Shown piece after piece: positions 27,044 through 35,360 of a stretch of DNA of 64,000 nucleotides. The position numbers and the translations under genes are program-made. Every line of letters begins with the position of its first letter. Within the stretch, counting starts at the first letter, position 1. The notes under the pieces are model-generated. The model was given only the letters and a program-made list of their open reading frames with translations, made no database searches and had not been told where the DNA came from. The stretch lies in the NCBI GenBank assembly GCA_947303805.1, contig CAMYZE010000001.1:62001-126000 (forward strand). The letters run 5' to 3'. The DNA is from an uncultured Clostridia bacterium. Its GTDB lineage: Bacteria > Bacillota > Clostridia > Lachnospirales > Lachnospiraceae.

Positions 27044-28654
27044 TTATTCCTCGCCAACATTCATATTAATTTTATCGTACGCATCATCAAGTTTCCATGT
27101 AGTGTTTTTCACATAAGCTTTGTCATCAGATAAAACCAATCTAAAAATAATATTTTTACTAATAATTTTTTCTGCACTATTAGAAAGGGCTGTCTCTATC
27201 TCTTTATAGTTATCAAATTTTTTTAAAAACTTAGTTCCTTTTTCATTGACCTGCACTTCTATAAAACCTGGTTCCTTTTCACTTCCAGGAATAGGTTTGC
27301 TATCCATCATCACAGTTCTGAAAATTTTGCTTGTAGATGCCGCAATTGTTTTCCAATTGTCAGTTACTTTTTCAATTTCTTCCATGGTAACTGGAGTTAG
27401 TTTTAATTCTCTTGTCTCTTCTTTTGCCTCTTCATTTTTTTTCTCATTTGCGTTTTCTGATTTTAGATTAGTATCTACTTTATCAATTACTTTGTAAACC
27501 CGCCCTTCTCTCTGTTCTTTTTCTATATTATCAAGCCTTGCCATCACTGCCGATTCCAAAAAATTAGTTTCAGGACTTGCAAGTCTTATAAGAGCAGTTT
27601 CTAATATAACTCTTCTATTTTCATCATACTTCATGAGATTTACGGTTTTTGACAACTCTTCAATAAAGTAAATCAAAACATCTTTTGAAATTAGCTCTGC
27701 TTCGCTTTTTAATTTTTCAAAATTAGTTTTTGTGATATTTAGAGTTTCGATTGGCTCTTTTATATCTTTTACAATGAGTAAGTTTCTAAGATACCAGATA
27801 AAACCATTTGTAAATTGACTTATATCTTTCCCTCTTTCCATGCAATCACTTAAAATTTTTATAGCAGTTTCAATTTCTGTTTCGTTTACAGCTTTTGCAA
27901 GTTTTCCAAAATCATCGTCATCTACTATTCCTAAAATATCCAACACATTTTCTTTTGTTAATTTGTCGCTGCTTGTATAAGCTCTTACTCTATCAAGTTT
28001 ACTTATACTCTCTCTCATGCTTCCATCACTTTTTTCTGCTATAAAAGTAAGGGCATCTTCATCTATATCTATTTTTTCCTCATCACATATTTTCTTTAAA
28101 TAATTAACTATTGATTCAATATTTATTCTTTTAAAACTATATTTTTGACATCTCGATAATACCGTCTCAGGAAGCTTATTTGGATCTGTTGTTGCCAGTA
28201 TAAATACCACGTGTTCTGGTGGCTCTTCCAAAGATTTTAAAAAAGCTTGGGCAGCAGAACCAGATAATGCATGCACCTCGTCTATAATAAATATTTTTTT
28301 CTTTTCATTATCTCTTGGCAGGTACTCTAATTGGTCTATAATTTTTCTTATGTTATCTACACCATTATTTGATGCTGCATCAAGTTCTACTATGTTGAGG
28401 TTGGTTCCTTCTATAGCAGACTTACATGTTGGACACTCATTGCAAGGGTTGCCATTTATTTCATTTGGACAATTTATTGCTCTTGCAAATATTTTTGCAA
28501 CAGTTGTCTTTCCCGTTCCTCTGGTACCTGAAAATAAGTAAGCATGAGCTATGCTTCCTTTAACTATCTGATTTCGTAAGGTCTTAATTATTGCATCTTG
28601 GCCTACAACCGTATCAAAATCAATTGGTCTATATTTTCTATATAAAGTTTCCAT
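27044..28654 (-). CDS. dnaX: DNA polymerase III subunit gamma/tau
   Basis: 536 residues. AAA+ clamp-loader ATPase with Walker A GTRGTGKTT (about 43-51), a zinc module (CPNEINGNPCNECPTC, about 62-77), Walker B with IIDEVHALS, and sensor LSRCQKYSF. The C-terminal tau-like part (about 380-536) is divergent and charged. Loads the beta clamp at the replication fork. Its ATG immediately follows the stop of the coiled-coil membrane protein gene. Confidence 0.96.
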   Translation of the reverse strand: METLYRKYRPIDFDTVVGQDAIIKTLRNQIVKGSIAHAYLFSGTRGTGKTTVAKIFARAINCPNEINGNPCNECPTCKSAIEGTNLNIVELDAASNNGVDNIRKIIDQLEYLPRDNEKKKIFIIDEVHALSGSAAQAFLKSLEEPPEHVVFILATTDPNKLPETVLSRCQKYSFKRINIESIVNYLKKICDEEKIDIDEDALTFIAEKSDGSMRESISKLDRVRAYTSSDKLTKENVLDILGIVDDDDFGKLAKAVNETEIETAIKILSDCMERGKDISQFTNGFIWYLRNLLIVKDIKEPIETLNITKTNFEKLKSEAELISKDVLIYFIEELSKTVNLMKYDENRRVILETALIRLASPETNFLESAVMARLDNIEKEQREGRVYKVIDKVDTNLKSENANEKKNEEAKEETRELKLTPVTMEEIEKVTDNWKTIAASTSKIFRTVMMDSKPIPGSEKEPGFIEVQVNEKGTKFLKKFDNYKEIETALSNSAEKIISKNIIFRLVLSDDKAYVKNTTWKLDDAYDKINMNVGEE

Positions 28655-29611
28655 TTACTCTGCTAATGAAAGTTTCAATTCATCGTGTTTCTTTTGTAAG
28701 TTATCTATTTCTTTTTTTACTTGCTCTATCTCGGTGTCTATTGGTCTTACTTTTCTCTCTACTTCTTCTCTTGCTTTTTTCTTTATGTCCTCTACTGTAA
28801 CTGTCTCAAAATGGTTAATCGCATCTTCTCTTTTTTTCTTATAGTTATCTACTTCAAGTTTACCAGACTCTATTTCTCTATCTAGTTTTGTATAATCAAA
28901 TTTATCATCAGTCATATCCTTATTTGTCTCTTGTATTATCTTTCTAATCTTTTTATTATTGTCATCAATATTTTTTCTAATCTCTTTAACTTCTTTTAAT
29001 ACATCTACATTTTTCTTTGTGAGTTTATCAATAGCTAGCCAAATAAGTCCAAATACAAAAATCACTCCAAAATAAATTAATGCACAAATTATTTTTCTAA
29101 GAATGTTATTTGGAAATGCTTTAAGTAAACTTTCTCTTGATATACCAAATACTATTATTGTGGGAATAAGTAGTACTATCAGTACCGCAGCAATTCCGAT
29201 AACCCACTCTTTTATTGTTGTTGGGTACCATGCTCCCATGTAAAAATCACTATTTACAAAAGAAGGAATTTTATTTTCTTTCAAAATACTTTTAATATGA
29301 TTAATTAGATATATATTATTTTCTTTTGTCTCTTTAGTATTCTCATTTATAACTTTCTCTAAGTTTTTCTTTCTCTCATCTGCCTTCTCTTTTTCTTTTG
29401 CTCTAAGTCTATGCTCAGCTTCTTTCAAAACCTCATCATAAGATCTCTCGAGTCCTCTCTTCTTTTCGTAAATAGTTCTACCGATTACCTCTTCCACTTC
29501 TTTCTCTAATTCTTTTTTACTCGACTCAAGAGTTGTTACTTTTCCTTTTAATACATTGATTTGTTTTTTTAGTTCTTCAAGTTCTGGATTTAAAGCTTTT
29601 TCATCAGCCAT
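28655..29611 (-). CDS. Coiled-coil membrane protein, unknown
   Basis: 318 residues. Long N-terminal coiled coil (about 5-115), two hydrophobic membrane segments (about 137-158 and 172-195) forming a short hairpin, then a second long coiled coil to the C-terminus. No family recognised. It is the first gene of the dnaX-recR operon and abuts dnaX with zero spacing. Ribosome site GTGAGGG precedes ATG 29611. A structural or scaffold role at the membrane is possible (inference). Confidence 0.8.
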   Translation of the reverse strand: MADEKALNPELEELKKQINVLKGKVTTLESSKKELEKEVEEVIGRTIYEKKRGLERSYDEVLKEAEHRLRAKEKEKADERKKNLEKVINENTKETKENNIYLINHIKSILKENKIPSFVNSDFYMGAWYPTTIKEWVIGIAAVLIVLLIPTIIVFGISRESLLKAFPNNILRKIICALIYFGVIFVFGLIWLAIDKLTKKNVDVLKEVKEIRKNIDDNNKKIRKIIQETNKDMTDDKFDYTKLDREIESGKLEVDNYKKKREDAINHFETVTVEDIKKKAREEVERKVRPIDTEIEQVKKEIDNLQKKHDELKLSLAE

Positions 29612-29679
29612 ATTTATTCCCTCACTTTTTATTCACTCAAAAACTTGGGCACCAAAATATACTTTGCCCATAATAATAT

Positions 29680-29707
29680 ATTATAACACATTTTTTAACA
29701 TTTTTAA
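29680..29707 (-). promoter_or_regulatory. Promoter of the dnaX-recR-cvpA operon
   Basis: Minus-strand extended -10 TGTTATAAT with TATAAT at 29680-29685 and a weak TTAAAA -35 at 29702-29707. The leader contains an inverted repeat TGGGCA/TGCCCA (about 29645-29671). The rest of this short gap is AT-rich with no gene. Confidence 0.45.
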
Positions 29708-29740
29708 GAGATTTTTATCTCAATATTGATATTCAACTTG

Positions 29741-30301
29741 TTAATACGAAAAGTCTTTCATGGCATCAAGGGCTAGTTCAGCAAACTCAGCATAAGGAAT
29801 GCCGCATCTCTCTATGTGCATCATGTATTCTCTATTTGCACCTGCTGCAAATCTTGTCTCCTTAAATCTCTTTATAACTGACTTCGGTTTTACACTTGCC
29901 ACCTTTTTGTCTGGATAAATCTGTGCAATGGCTTTTATAAATCCACTCATAGGATCTGCTGCAATTATAGCATGCTCAATTAATGATTCTGTTCTCTTTC
30001 CCGAGTCTGGATTATGAGCCATGATTGTATTAAAGAGTACCTCATCTTCGACTCCCTCATTTTTTAATATCTCAACCGACTTAGGACCATGAACCTCTGG
30101 GTGATTTTTCCAATCGCAGTGCTCTTCATCAAGGTCGTGAAGTAGCCCGCACACTCCCCAAAACTCTACTTCATTTGGTGCAAGTTTCTCTGCAAGTTTT
30201 TTCATGATTGCTTCAACTGCAAGAGAGTGCTGAAGATAATTTTCTCCAACCATATATTTTGTCAATATTTCGTATGCTCTTTCTCTACTTATGTGGTCCA
30301 T
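29741..30301 (-). CDS. HD-domain phosphohydrolase
   Basis: 186 residues, cytoplasmic. Metal-binding HD-superfamily residues are visible: H in LQHSLAVEAIM (about 25), the HD doublet in LLHDLDEE (about 53) and H in IIEHAI-like sequence further on (EHAIIAADP). The family comprises metal-dependent phosphohydrolases/phosphodiesterases; the substrate is not evident. AAGGAG lies 6 bases before the ATG. It lies 24 bases downstream of the AAA ATPase gene on the same strand. Confidence 0.8.
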   Translation of the reverse strand: MDHISRERAYEILTKYMVGENYLQHSLAVEAIMKKLAEKLAPNEVEFWGVCGLLHDLDEEHCDWKNHPEVHGPKSVEILKNEGVEDEVLFNTIMAHNPDSGKRTESLIEHAIIAADPMSGFIKAIAQIYPDKKVASVKPKSVIKRFKETRFAAGANREYMMHIERCGIPYAEFAELALDAMKDFSY

Positions 30302-30325
30302 AAAAACTCCTTATACTTTATACTA

Positions 30326-31663
30326 TTACAATTCTTCTAAAATAAACGGCAACATATATATAGGTTTAAAATATAATTCATTTTCTCTATCAACATCTTT
30401 TTGAGATAAAAGATATTGTCTTGTTACTTGATTTGAATATTTCTCTTTAAATGCATCTATTGAATTATGATTATGAATCACAGATGATTTTACTTCAAAA
30501 GGAATTATTTTTAATCCGTGCGGAACCAGAAAATCTATCTCGTAACTATGTGAACTGTTTTCTTTTGCCCATGTATGAAAATATAAATCATAGCCAAAAG
30601 AAGTCAGTATTTGTGCAACAAAATTTTCATATACAAATCCCATATTTACTGGAAGTTTATCGCTCAAAAGTTTTGAATAAATATCTATGTATGCTTTGCT
30701 CTTATCATTAAACAGCATTGATATAAAAAGCCCTGTATCTGACAAATATAATTTGTAATCATCTATATCTTTCGTTTGTTCTAAAGTTGAGCTTACATCT
30801 GTTACATTGTGCTTAATAAGAACTGTTTTTGAATCTATTATGTCATAAAGCAATTCTTTATCTTTTGATGTCACTCTCTTTCCCACTGCATTTGATAAAA
30901 TGAATCTCTTTTTATTAAGCGCTAGTTGTGAAGGCACCGCATTGTATAACATAGATATTCTTCCCGAACTATCTATTTTTCTAAAGTCATCTTTATACAA
31001 ATTTAATATTTCTTTTTTTACAAAATCTATATCATCAAAGTTTTTCTTCTCCACATAAGCACTAACAGCCTGTGGCATACCTCCAACTGCCATATATACT
31101 CGTAGATCTCTCATTAATTTATTATTCAATTTATCGCCAACTTTTTTATTTGTTTTATAGAGTTCTCTTATAGTATCATAATTATCACTTCCTGTCGCCC
31201 ACAAGAACTCTTCATAATCCATAGGGAAAACATTTATCTTATGTTCTTCTGATGGGATTACTATGTCTTTGACATTTTTCTTTATACTTATTAAAGACCC
31301 AGTCTCTATATAGTCATATCTACCATCTTTAACTAGGTATTTAATCGCTTGTCTTACTTTTGGAAATAATTGTATTTCGTCGAAAATTATTACAGATTCT
31401 TTTTCATATAATTTAGTATTGGTACTTGCTTGCAATCTCATAAAGAAGATATCTAAATCATTTATGTCATCAAACACTTGTAGCAATTCTTTTTTTATAT
31501 CTGCAAAATCTATTTTAATATATGACTTATACTCATTTTTTGCAAATTCTTCCGCTATTGTTGATTTCCCAACTCTTCTAGCACCAATAAGTAAAGCACT
31601 ATAATCTTTACTGTACTTTTCTTTCCATATCTTTAATTTTTCATATGCTTTTCTTTTAAACAT
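30326..31663 (-). CDS. AAA_14 / DUF4143 ATPase
   Basis: 445 residues. N-terminal AAA_14 ATPase with Walker A GARRVGKST (about 27-35), Walker B VIIFDEIQLF (about 101-110) and an ETGSLIS sensor region. The C-terminal DUF4143 nuclease-like half contains FVYENFVAQIL, HSYEIDFLV and IIPFEVKSS, which gives a D-x(n)-E-x-K pattern. Members are common in accessory regions of gut bacteria and their role is unresolved. The start follows AGGT; the promoter lies within tandem repeats immediately upstream. Confidence 0.9.
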   Translation of the reverse strand: MFKRKAYEKLKIWKEKYSKDYSALLIGARRVGKSTIAEEFAKNEYKSYIKIDFADIKKELLQVFDDINDLDIFFMRLQASTNTKLYEKESVIIFDEIQLFPKVRQAIKYLVKDGRYDYIETGSLISIKKNVKDIVIPSEEHKINVFPMDYEEFLWATGSDNYDTIRELYKTNKKVGDKLNNKLMRDLRVYMAVGGMPQAVSAYVEKKNFDDIDFVKKEILNLYKDDFRKIDSSGRISMLYNAVPSQLALNKKRFILSNAVGKRVTSKDKELLYDIIDSKTVLIKHNVTDVSSTLEQTKDIDDYKLYLSDTGLFISMLFNDKSKAYIDIYSKLLSDKLPVNMGFVYENFVAQILTSFGYDLYFHTWAKENSSHSYEIDFLVPHGLKIIPFEVKSSVIHNHNSIDAFKEKYSNQVTRQYLLSQKDVDRENELYFKPIYMLPFILEEL

Positions 31664-31692
31664 AAAAATACCTATTTATAGGGATTTTATCA

Positions 31693-31783
31693 AAAATGTG
31701 CAGTTTTTTCAAGTAAATTTTTGGCATAAAATGCAGTTTTTTCAAGTAAATTTTTGGTTAAATGTGCAGTTTTTTCAAGTAGT
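31693..31783. repeat. Three tandem GTGCAGTTTTTTCAAGTA repeats upstream of the ATPase
   Basis: Three nearly identical units of 28-34 bases (core TGCAGTTTTTTCAAGTA) in direct orientation. On the minus strand the ATPase promoter can be read from the unit closest to the gene: TTGAAA, 17 bases, TAAAAT. The repeats therefore overlap the -35 and could be operators. A single diverged copy (TGCAGTTTTTTCCAGTAA) lies far away at 41561-41578. Confidence 0.7.
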
Positions 31784-31816
31784 TTTGCTCTTTTTAATTA
31801 AAATACTATGAGATTT

Positions 31817-31825
31817 TGTTATAAT
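31817..31825 (+). promoter_or_regulatory. Extended -10 promoter of the relB/PIN pair
   Basis: TG-T-TATAAT extended -10 on the plus strand with no strong -35, about 85 bases upstream of the relB-like gene. The rest of the gap to the repeats is AT-rich. Confidence 0.4.
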
Positions 31826-31911
31826 GTATTCATCAAGACAATGTTGAAAAGTTTTTAAAAGAGTGTTAAAATATGTGTGACAATTAGAACACATTGTGTT
31901 AAGGGGGTATT

Positions 31912-32199
31912 ATGGCAACTGCAACGTTTAGTATAAGAATGGATAATAATTTAAAAAAGAGTTTCGCAGAAATATGCGAAAGTTTTGGAATGACAGTAAG
32001 TACGGCAATTAATGTATTTGCAAAAACTGTTGTAAATCAAAAAAAAATACCATTTGAGATTATATCACCATATAGTGACGATTTTATGAGTAGTGTAAAC
32101 TCTTTAAGAAATGAAGCGAAAAAAAATAAGGTTTCAGGCATGTCGCTTGAAGATATAAACAAAATTATAAAAGCAACAAGAAAGGAGAAAAATTTATAG
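31912..32199 (+). CDS. RelB/DinJ-family antitoxin
   Basis: 95 residues. The N-terminal ribbon-helix-helix signature (ATFSIRMDNNLKKSF, then FGMTVSTAINVFAKTVV) is typical of RelB/DinJ antitoxins, which bind their operator and neutralise the partner toxin through the C-terminal part. AAGGGGGT precedes the ATG. The stop overlaps the GTG start of the PIN gene by one base, as in a coupled toxin-antitoxin operon. A second, related antitoxin lies at 61386. Confidence 0.9.
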   Translation: MATATFSIRMDNNLKKSFAEICESFGMTVSTAINVFAKTVVNQKKIPFEIISPYSDDFMSSVNSLRNEAKKNKVSGMSLEDINKIIKATRKEKNL

Positions 32200-32611
32200 T
32201 GAAAAAGGCTCTTGTTGTTTTTGACACCAATGTATTAGTTTCTGCTTTACTTGCAAATGACATTGATAGTAAAGAAGTTAAACTTTTAGAATATATAAAT
32301 ACCAATATTATAACTCCATTATATAGCAACGAAATACTTCTTGAATATAAAGAAGTGCTGTCAAGAAAAGAATTTGGATTCACCAAAAAGGGTGTGGGTG
32401 ATTTAATTTCAAGATTTAAGAAAAAGGGTGTTCTAATAACACCACACAAATTAAAATAGATTTTAAAGATGAATCCGATCTAAAGTTTTATGAAGTAGTT
32501 ATGGAAAAGAAAGACAAAAATGCAAAACTAGTTACTGGCAATATAAAAGATTTTCCCACTAGTAAAGTTATTGTAACACCAAAAGAATTGATTAAGTATA
32601 TTGAAATGTAA
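32199..32611 (+). pseudogene. PIN-domain toxin, frameshifted
   Basis: The GTG start is coupled to relB, with AAAGGAG upstream. The first 86 codons encode a PIN_3-type N-terminus (VVFDTNVLVSALL) and stop at 32457. From about 32454 another frame continues the family sequence to a stop at 32609-32611, including DFKDESDLKFYEV and KLVTGNIKDFP, where the remaining catalytic acids lie. Restoring one A near 32450 would give an intact 137-residue protein. So a single-base deletion in an A-rich run removes the C-terminal half of the RNase fold. The gene is probably inactive, unless this is a sequencing error or slippage. Confidence 0.8.
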
Positions 32612-32625
32612 AATAATGAATAATT

Positions 32626-33594
32626 ATGATCACTAAAAACGATGTTGTAACAATAGCATATGGTAAAAGTAGTATTATAGTATACATCTTTTTAATACTT
32701 GTTGCAATTTTGTTAATTAAAATAGTTGTGCGTATTATTAAAATGATAATTTGTCTTTTATTGAAAACTATTTTTGTCAGTAAATATGATGTGAAGTTAC
32801 CGAAAGGTACTAATATAGGTGTTAGACGGAAAGGTAAAAATTTTTTTGTTTTTGGAAAAATATATTGGCGGGCAAGTAATAAAGATGGAACACGTGATAA
32901 ACGTGTTAGTCGTAATAGATTAATTCGAGAATATAGTGTATTGTCTATCGATGAATTTGTATTAAAAAATAAGAATCCTTTCGCATTATATGAATTAGTT
33001 AAAGAATTAAGAAAATTCGGACTAAATAGAATTGACAGAAACTTTACAGAAAAAACTAAATTAAATAATAAATGGGAAAAGTTAAACAGTTGTTCTATTA
33101 AAAATGGAATAAATGATATTATTAACAAATATATTCAAGACCCTTATCAATTTGAAACATTTTGTAAAGATTTATATGAAGAACGTGGGTATATAGCAAA
33201 ACAAACGTCTAAATCTAAAGATGGCGGTTATGATTTACTGATTAAAAAAGATGGTAAAACTTACATTGTGGAGTGCAAGTGTTATCAAGCTAATCATGTT
33301 ATAAGTAGACCACAGTTACAAAAATTAGCTGGTGCAAACCAAATTGTTAAAGCAGATGGTATGATTTTTATAACAACTAGTAGTTATTCCAGCGATGCTG
33401 TTAATTTTGCAAAGCAAACAAATATTGAAATAATTGACGGAGAAAAATTATTAAGTTTAGTCAAAAAGATAGATATTACTTTATGTGAAAGAGAAGTATT
33501 ATTAGAAGATTGGGAATTAAGCAAAAACGACATTTTAAAATTATATCCCAAAGATATTAAAGATTATGTAAATTCTCGCTCCCCCAACCTATAA
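32626..33594 (+). CDS. Membrane-anchored Mrr-like restriction endonuclease
   Basis: 322 residues. One strong N-terminal transmembrane helix (about 15-50). A middle region of unknown fold precedes a C-terminal Mrr catalytic domain (about 175-290) with FETFCKDLYEERGY, KDGGYDLLI and YIVECKCYQ, the D...E-x-K nuclease core, and SRPQLQKLAGA. Mrr domains cleave modified or foreign DNA. The membrane anchor is unusual and suggests action at the envelope (inference). No clear ribosome site. Its 3' end overlaps the decayed GNAT gene convergently by 31 bases. Confidence 0.85.
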   Translation: MITKNDVVTIAYGKSSIIVYIFLILVAILLIKIVVRIIKMIICLLLKTIFVSKYDVKLPKGTNIGVRRKGKNFFVFGKIYWRASNKDGTRDKRVSRNRLIREYSVLSIDEFVLKNKNPFALYELVKELRKFGLNRIDRNFTEKTKLNNKWEKLNSCSIKNGINDIINKYIQDPYQFETFCKDLYEERGYIAKQTSKSKDGGYDLLIKKDGKTYIVECKCYQANHVISRPQLQKLAGANQIVKADGMIFITTSSYSSDAVNFAKQTNIEIIDGEKLLSLVKKIDITLCEREVLLEDWELSKNDILKLYPKDIKDYVNSRSPNL

Positions 33595-33929
33595 TTCAAC
33601 CACTGGCTGTGCTTTTTGGCACCAAGGCTGTCATAAAATTTTATACTTGGCTCATTCCAGTCAAGGCACCGCCAGTCAATTCGTCCGAGTTTTTCTTCCT
33701 TACAAATCCTTTTTAATTCGTTAAATAATTCTTTACCGTATCCTTTACCGCGATACTCAGGCAAGACAAATAAATCCTCTAGATATATTCCGGCCTTTCA
33801 AGTAAATGTCGAGTAATTATAAAAATAAAGTGCATAACCAACTTCTTTTTCTCCATCCATAACAAAGATGACATTTGCCTTTTTCTTTTCAAAGATCCAC
33901 TCTCTTAATTTATCTTTATTCGTTAACAT
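33564..33929 (-). pseudogene. GNAT acetyltransferase remnant with internal stop
   Basis: In one frame from 33929 it encodes a GNAT core: KANVIFVMDGEKEVGYALYF, YNYSTFT, stop, KAGIYLEDLFVLPEYRGKGY, GKELF. The acetyl-CoA loop R-G-K-G-Y-G is present. The internal TGA (33798-33800) stands where relatives have Gly, consistent with GGA to TGA. About 40 residues of the usual N-terminus are absent, because the sequence abuts the DUF4153 gene. Both lesions mark it as decayed. Confidence 0.8.
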
Positions 33930-33937
33930 CAATATTT

Positions 33938-35149
33938 TTACCATATCCATACATTCTTTGTTACCCACCAATTATAAGCCAAAGGCAACTCATACATGTT
34001 AATCTTTGACACAAAGCAGGCAATGAAAATAAGCAAACTTGCAATTAGTAGAACTTTTTCTAATTTCACTTTCTCTTTCCTTAATATCTCATCTAAAATA
34101 TAAAATACCAAATATACTATTTCAAATATTATAACCATCACCCCAATATATCTTGCACTTGTAAGCCCGTGTTGAGCGATTCTAAGTGCAATTGAAATAA
34201 TTTGTAAAACTAGTGCTGGTATAAATGCTACTGGCAAAAACTTTATCGCTGTGTTGTATTTTGATTCCTCATTTATGCCAAGACTCATAAGTGAAGTGAA
34301 AAGTCCTATTGAAAAAAGACTTGTACACACTGCAAATACCTGATTGGATGGCAATTCACGCATTGCTATTATCTTAATTAGATATATATAAAAAATTATA
34401 AATCCAACGAACACCATTATTTGCATAATGTATCTCACCAGTATCTTAGAAAAAATGCTTTGACTTCCATCTACATTTTCTATACTCACCAATATTCCCA
34501 TCGCAGAAATCATTGAAAGTAAGAACACTATTATTCTACTAATTATATAATATGGAATGGTGCCAAGTAAAATCTCACAAATCATATACAAAACAAATAT
34601 TCCCGCAAGCACTACCATGCATGATATGAATACCATGAGCGAATTCATAAATAATTTAAGAAAATATTCTTTTAACGATAGACTTTTTTCTTTCACTACC
34701 AAATAGATTATAAACACTGCAATCATCGCCAATACAATTGTGGCTGATGTTCTCATAAAATATATACTTTTATATTTTGGGCTTGAAAAAATATTCATTC
34801 TTCCATTTAAAAGAGAGGCTTTGTTCATAAGATAAGCACCCCATATGCAAAGTAAATACTCTACTGCTACAACTACTAAGTATGAAATCCATCTTGCCAT
34901 CTTGAAATTATGGTCTTTGTTTGCGAGTTTTTGTATTATCTCATTTCCGTATACCAAAAAAACTTTATCAACAAAGAAAGTTCCTGCTGCAATAAAAGCA
35001 AAAATGATTATAGCATCAAATAGTGGTGCTTTTGCTTTTAGTTCGTTAATTTCAAATGCAATAGCAGATAAAACTGAAAATATCAAAACTGCAACTGACT
35101 CAATTTTATATTTTATTATAAATCCTATTATTACTTCTTTTGTTTTCAT
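33938..35149 (-). CDS. DUF4153-like polytopic membrane protein, probably C-terminally truncated
   Basis: 403 residues with about ten hydrophobic segments. The stretch around 225-275 (MQIMVFVGFIIFYIYLIKII, then RELPSNQVF) resembles DUF4153 membrane proteins of Firmicutes. Many relatives continue with a soluble C-terminal region after the KIN motif, whereas this one ends 29 residues after it, at the junction with the truncated GNAT remnant. A single deletion may have removed both ends. GAGGAG lies 13-18 bases before the ATG. Function unknown. Confidence 0.7.
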   Translation of the reverse strand: MKTKEVIIGFIIKYKIESVAVLIFSVLSAIAFEINELKAKAPLFDAIIIFAFIAAGTFFVDKVFLVYGNEIIQKLANKDHNFKMARWISYLVVVAVEYLLCIWGAYLMNKASLLNGRMNIFSSPKYKSIYFMRTSATIVLAMIAVFIIYLVVKEKSLSLKEYFLKLFMNSLMVFISCMVVLAGIFVLYMICEILLGTIPYYIISRIIVFLLSMISAMGILVSIENVDGSQSIFSKILVRYIMQIMVFVGFIIFYIYLIKIIAMRELPSNQVFAVCTSLFSIGLFTSLMSLGINEESKYNTAIKFLPVAFIPALVLQIISIALRIAQHGLTSARYIGVMVIIFEIVYLVFYILDEILRKEKVKLEKVLLIASLLIFIACFVSKINMYELPLAYNWWVTKNVWIW

Positions 35150-35154
35150 ATTTA

Positions 35155-35229
35155 CTACATCTCCTCACTATCTAAAACTATAGTAAATGGTCCATCATTT
35201 ATAAGTTCTACTTTCATATCAGCACCAAA
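35155..35229 (-). pseudogene. dtd: C-terminal fragment of D-aminoacyl-tRNA deacylase
   Basis: 24 codons in one frame read FGADMKVELINDGPFTIVLD then SEEM and stop. This is the characteristic C-terminus of Dtd (FGA-M-V-L-NDGPVT). Upstream in-frame stops show that the rest is gone. Its end lies 5 bases before the DUF4153 start. Confidence 0.75.
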
Positions 35230-35307
35230 CTTTCATCTCTAATTATATTTTATGCATTTTTTTTTATAATTAAATTTTACTTAATTTAAGCCATTTGTCA
35301 ACAAAAT

Positions 35308-35360
35308 TAGTCGTATTTGACACTTCTTTTTGCATAAAAGTCGTCAAATTTGACACTTCT
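35308..35360. repeat. Two direct repeats of GTCG...TTTGACACTTCTT
   Basis: Two copies of a unit ending in TTTGACACTTCTT, about 31 bases apart, immediately 3' of pgi on the minus strand. The arrangement is similar to the GTGCAG repeats but the sequence differs. Function unknown. Confidence 0.5.

Noticed and set aside
33798..33800. Selenocysteine reading of the TGA in the GNAT gene
   Set aside because: The position is Gly in relatives, no SECIS-like hairpin follows and the gene is also truncated at its N-terminus.
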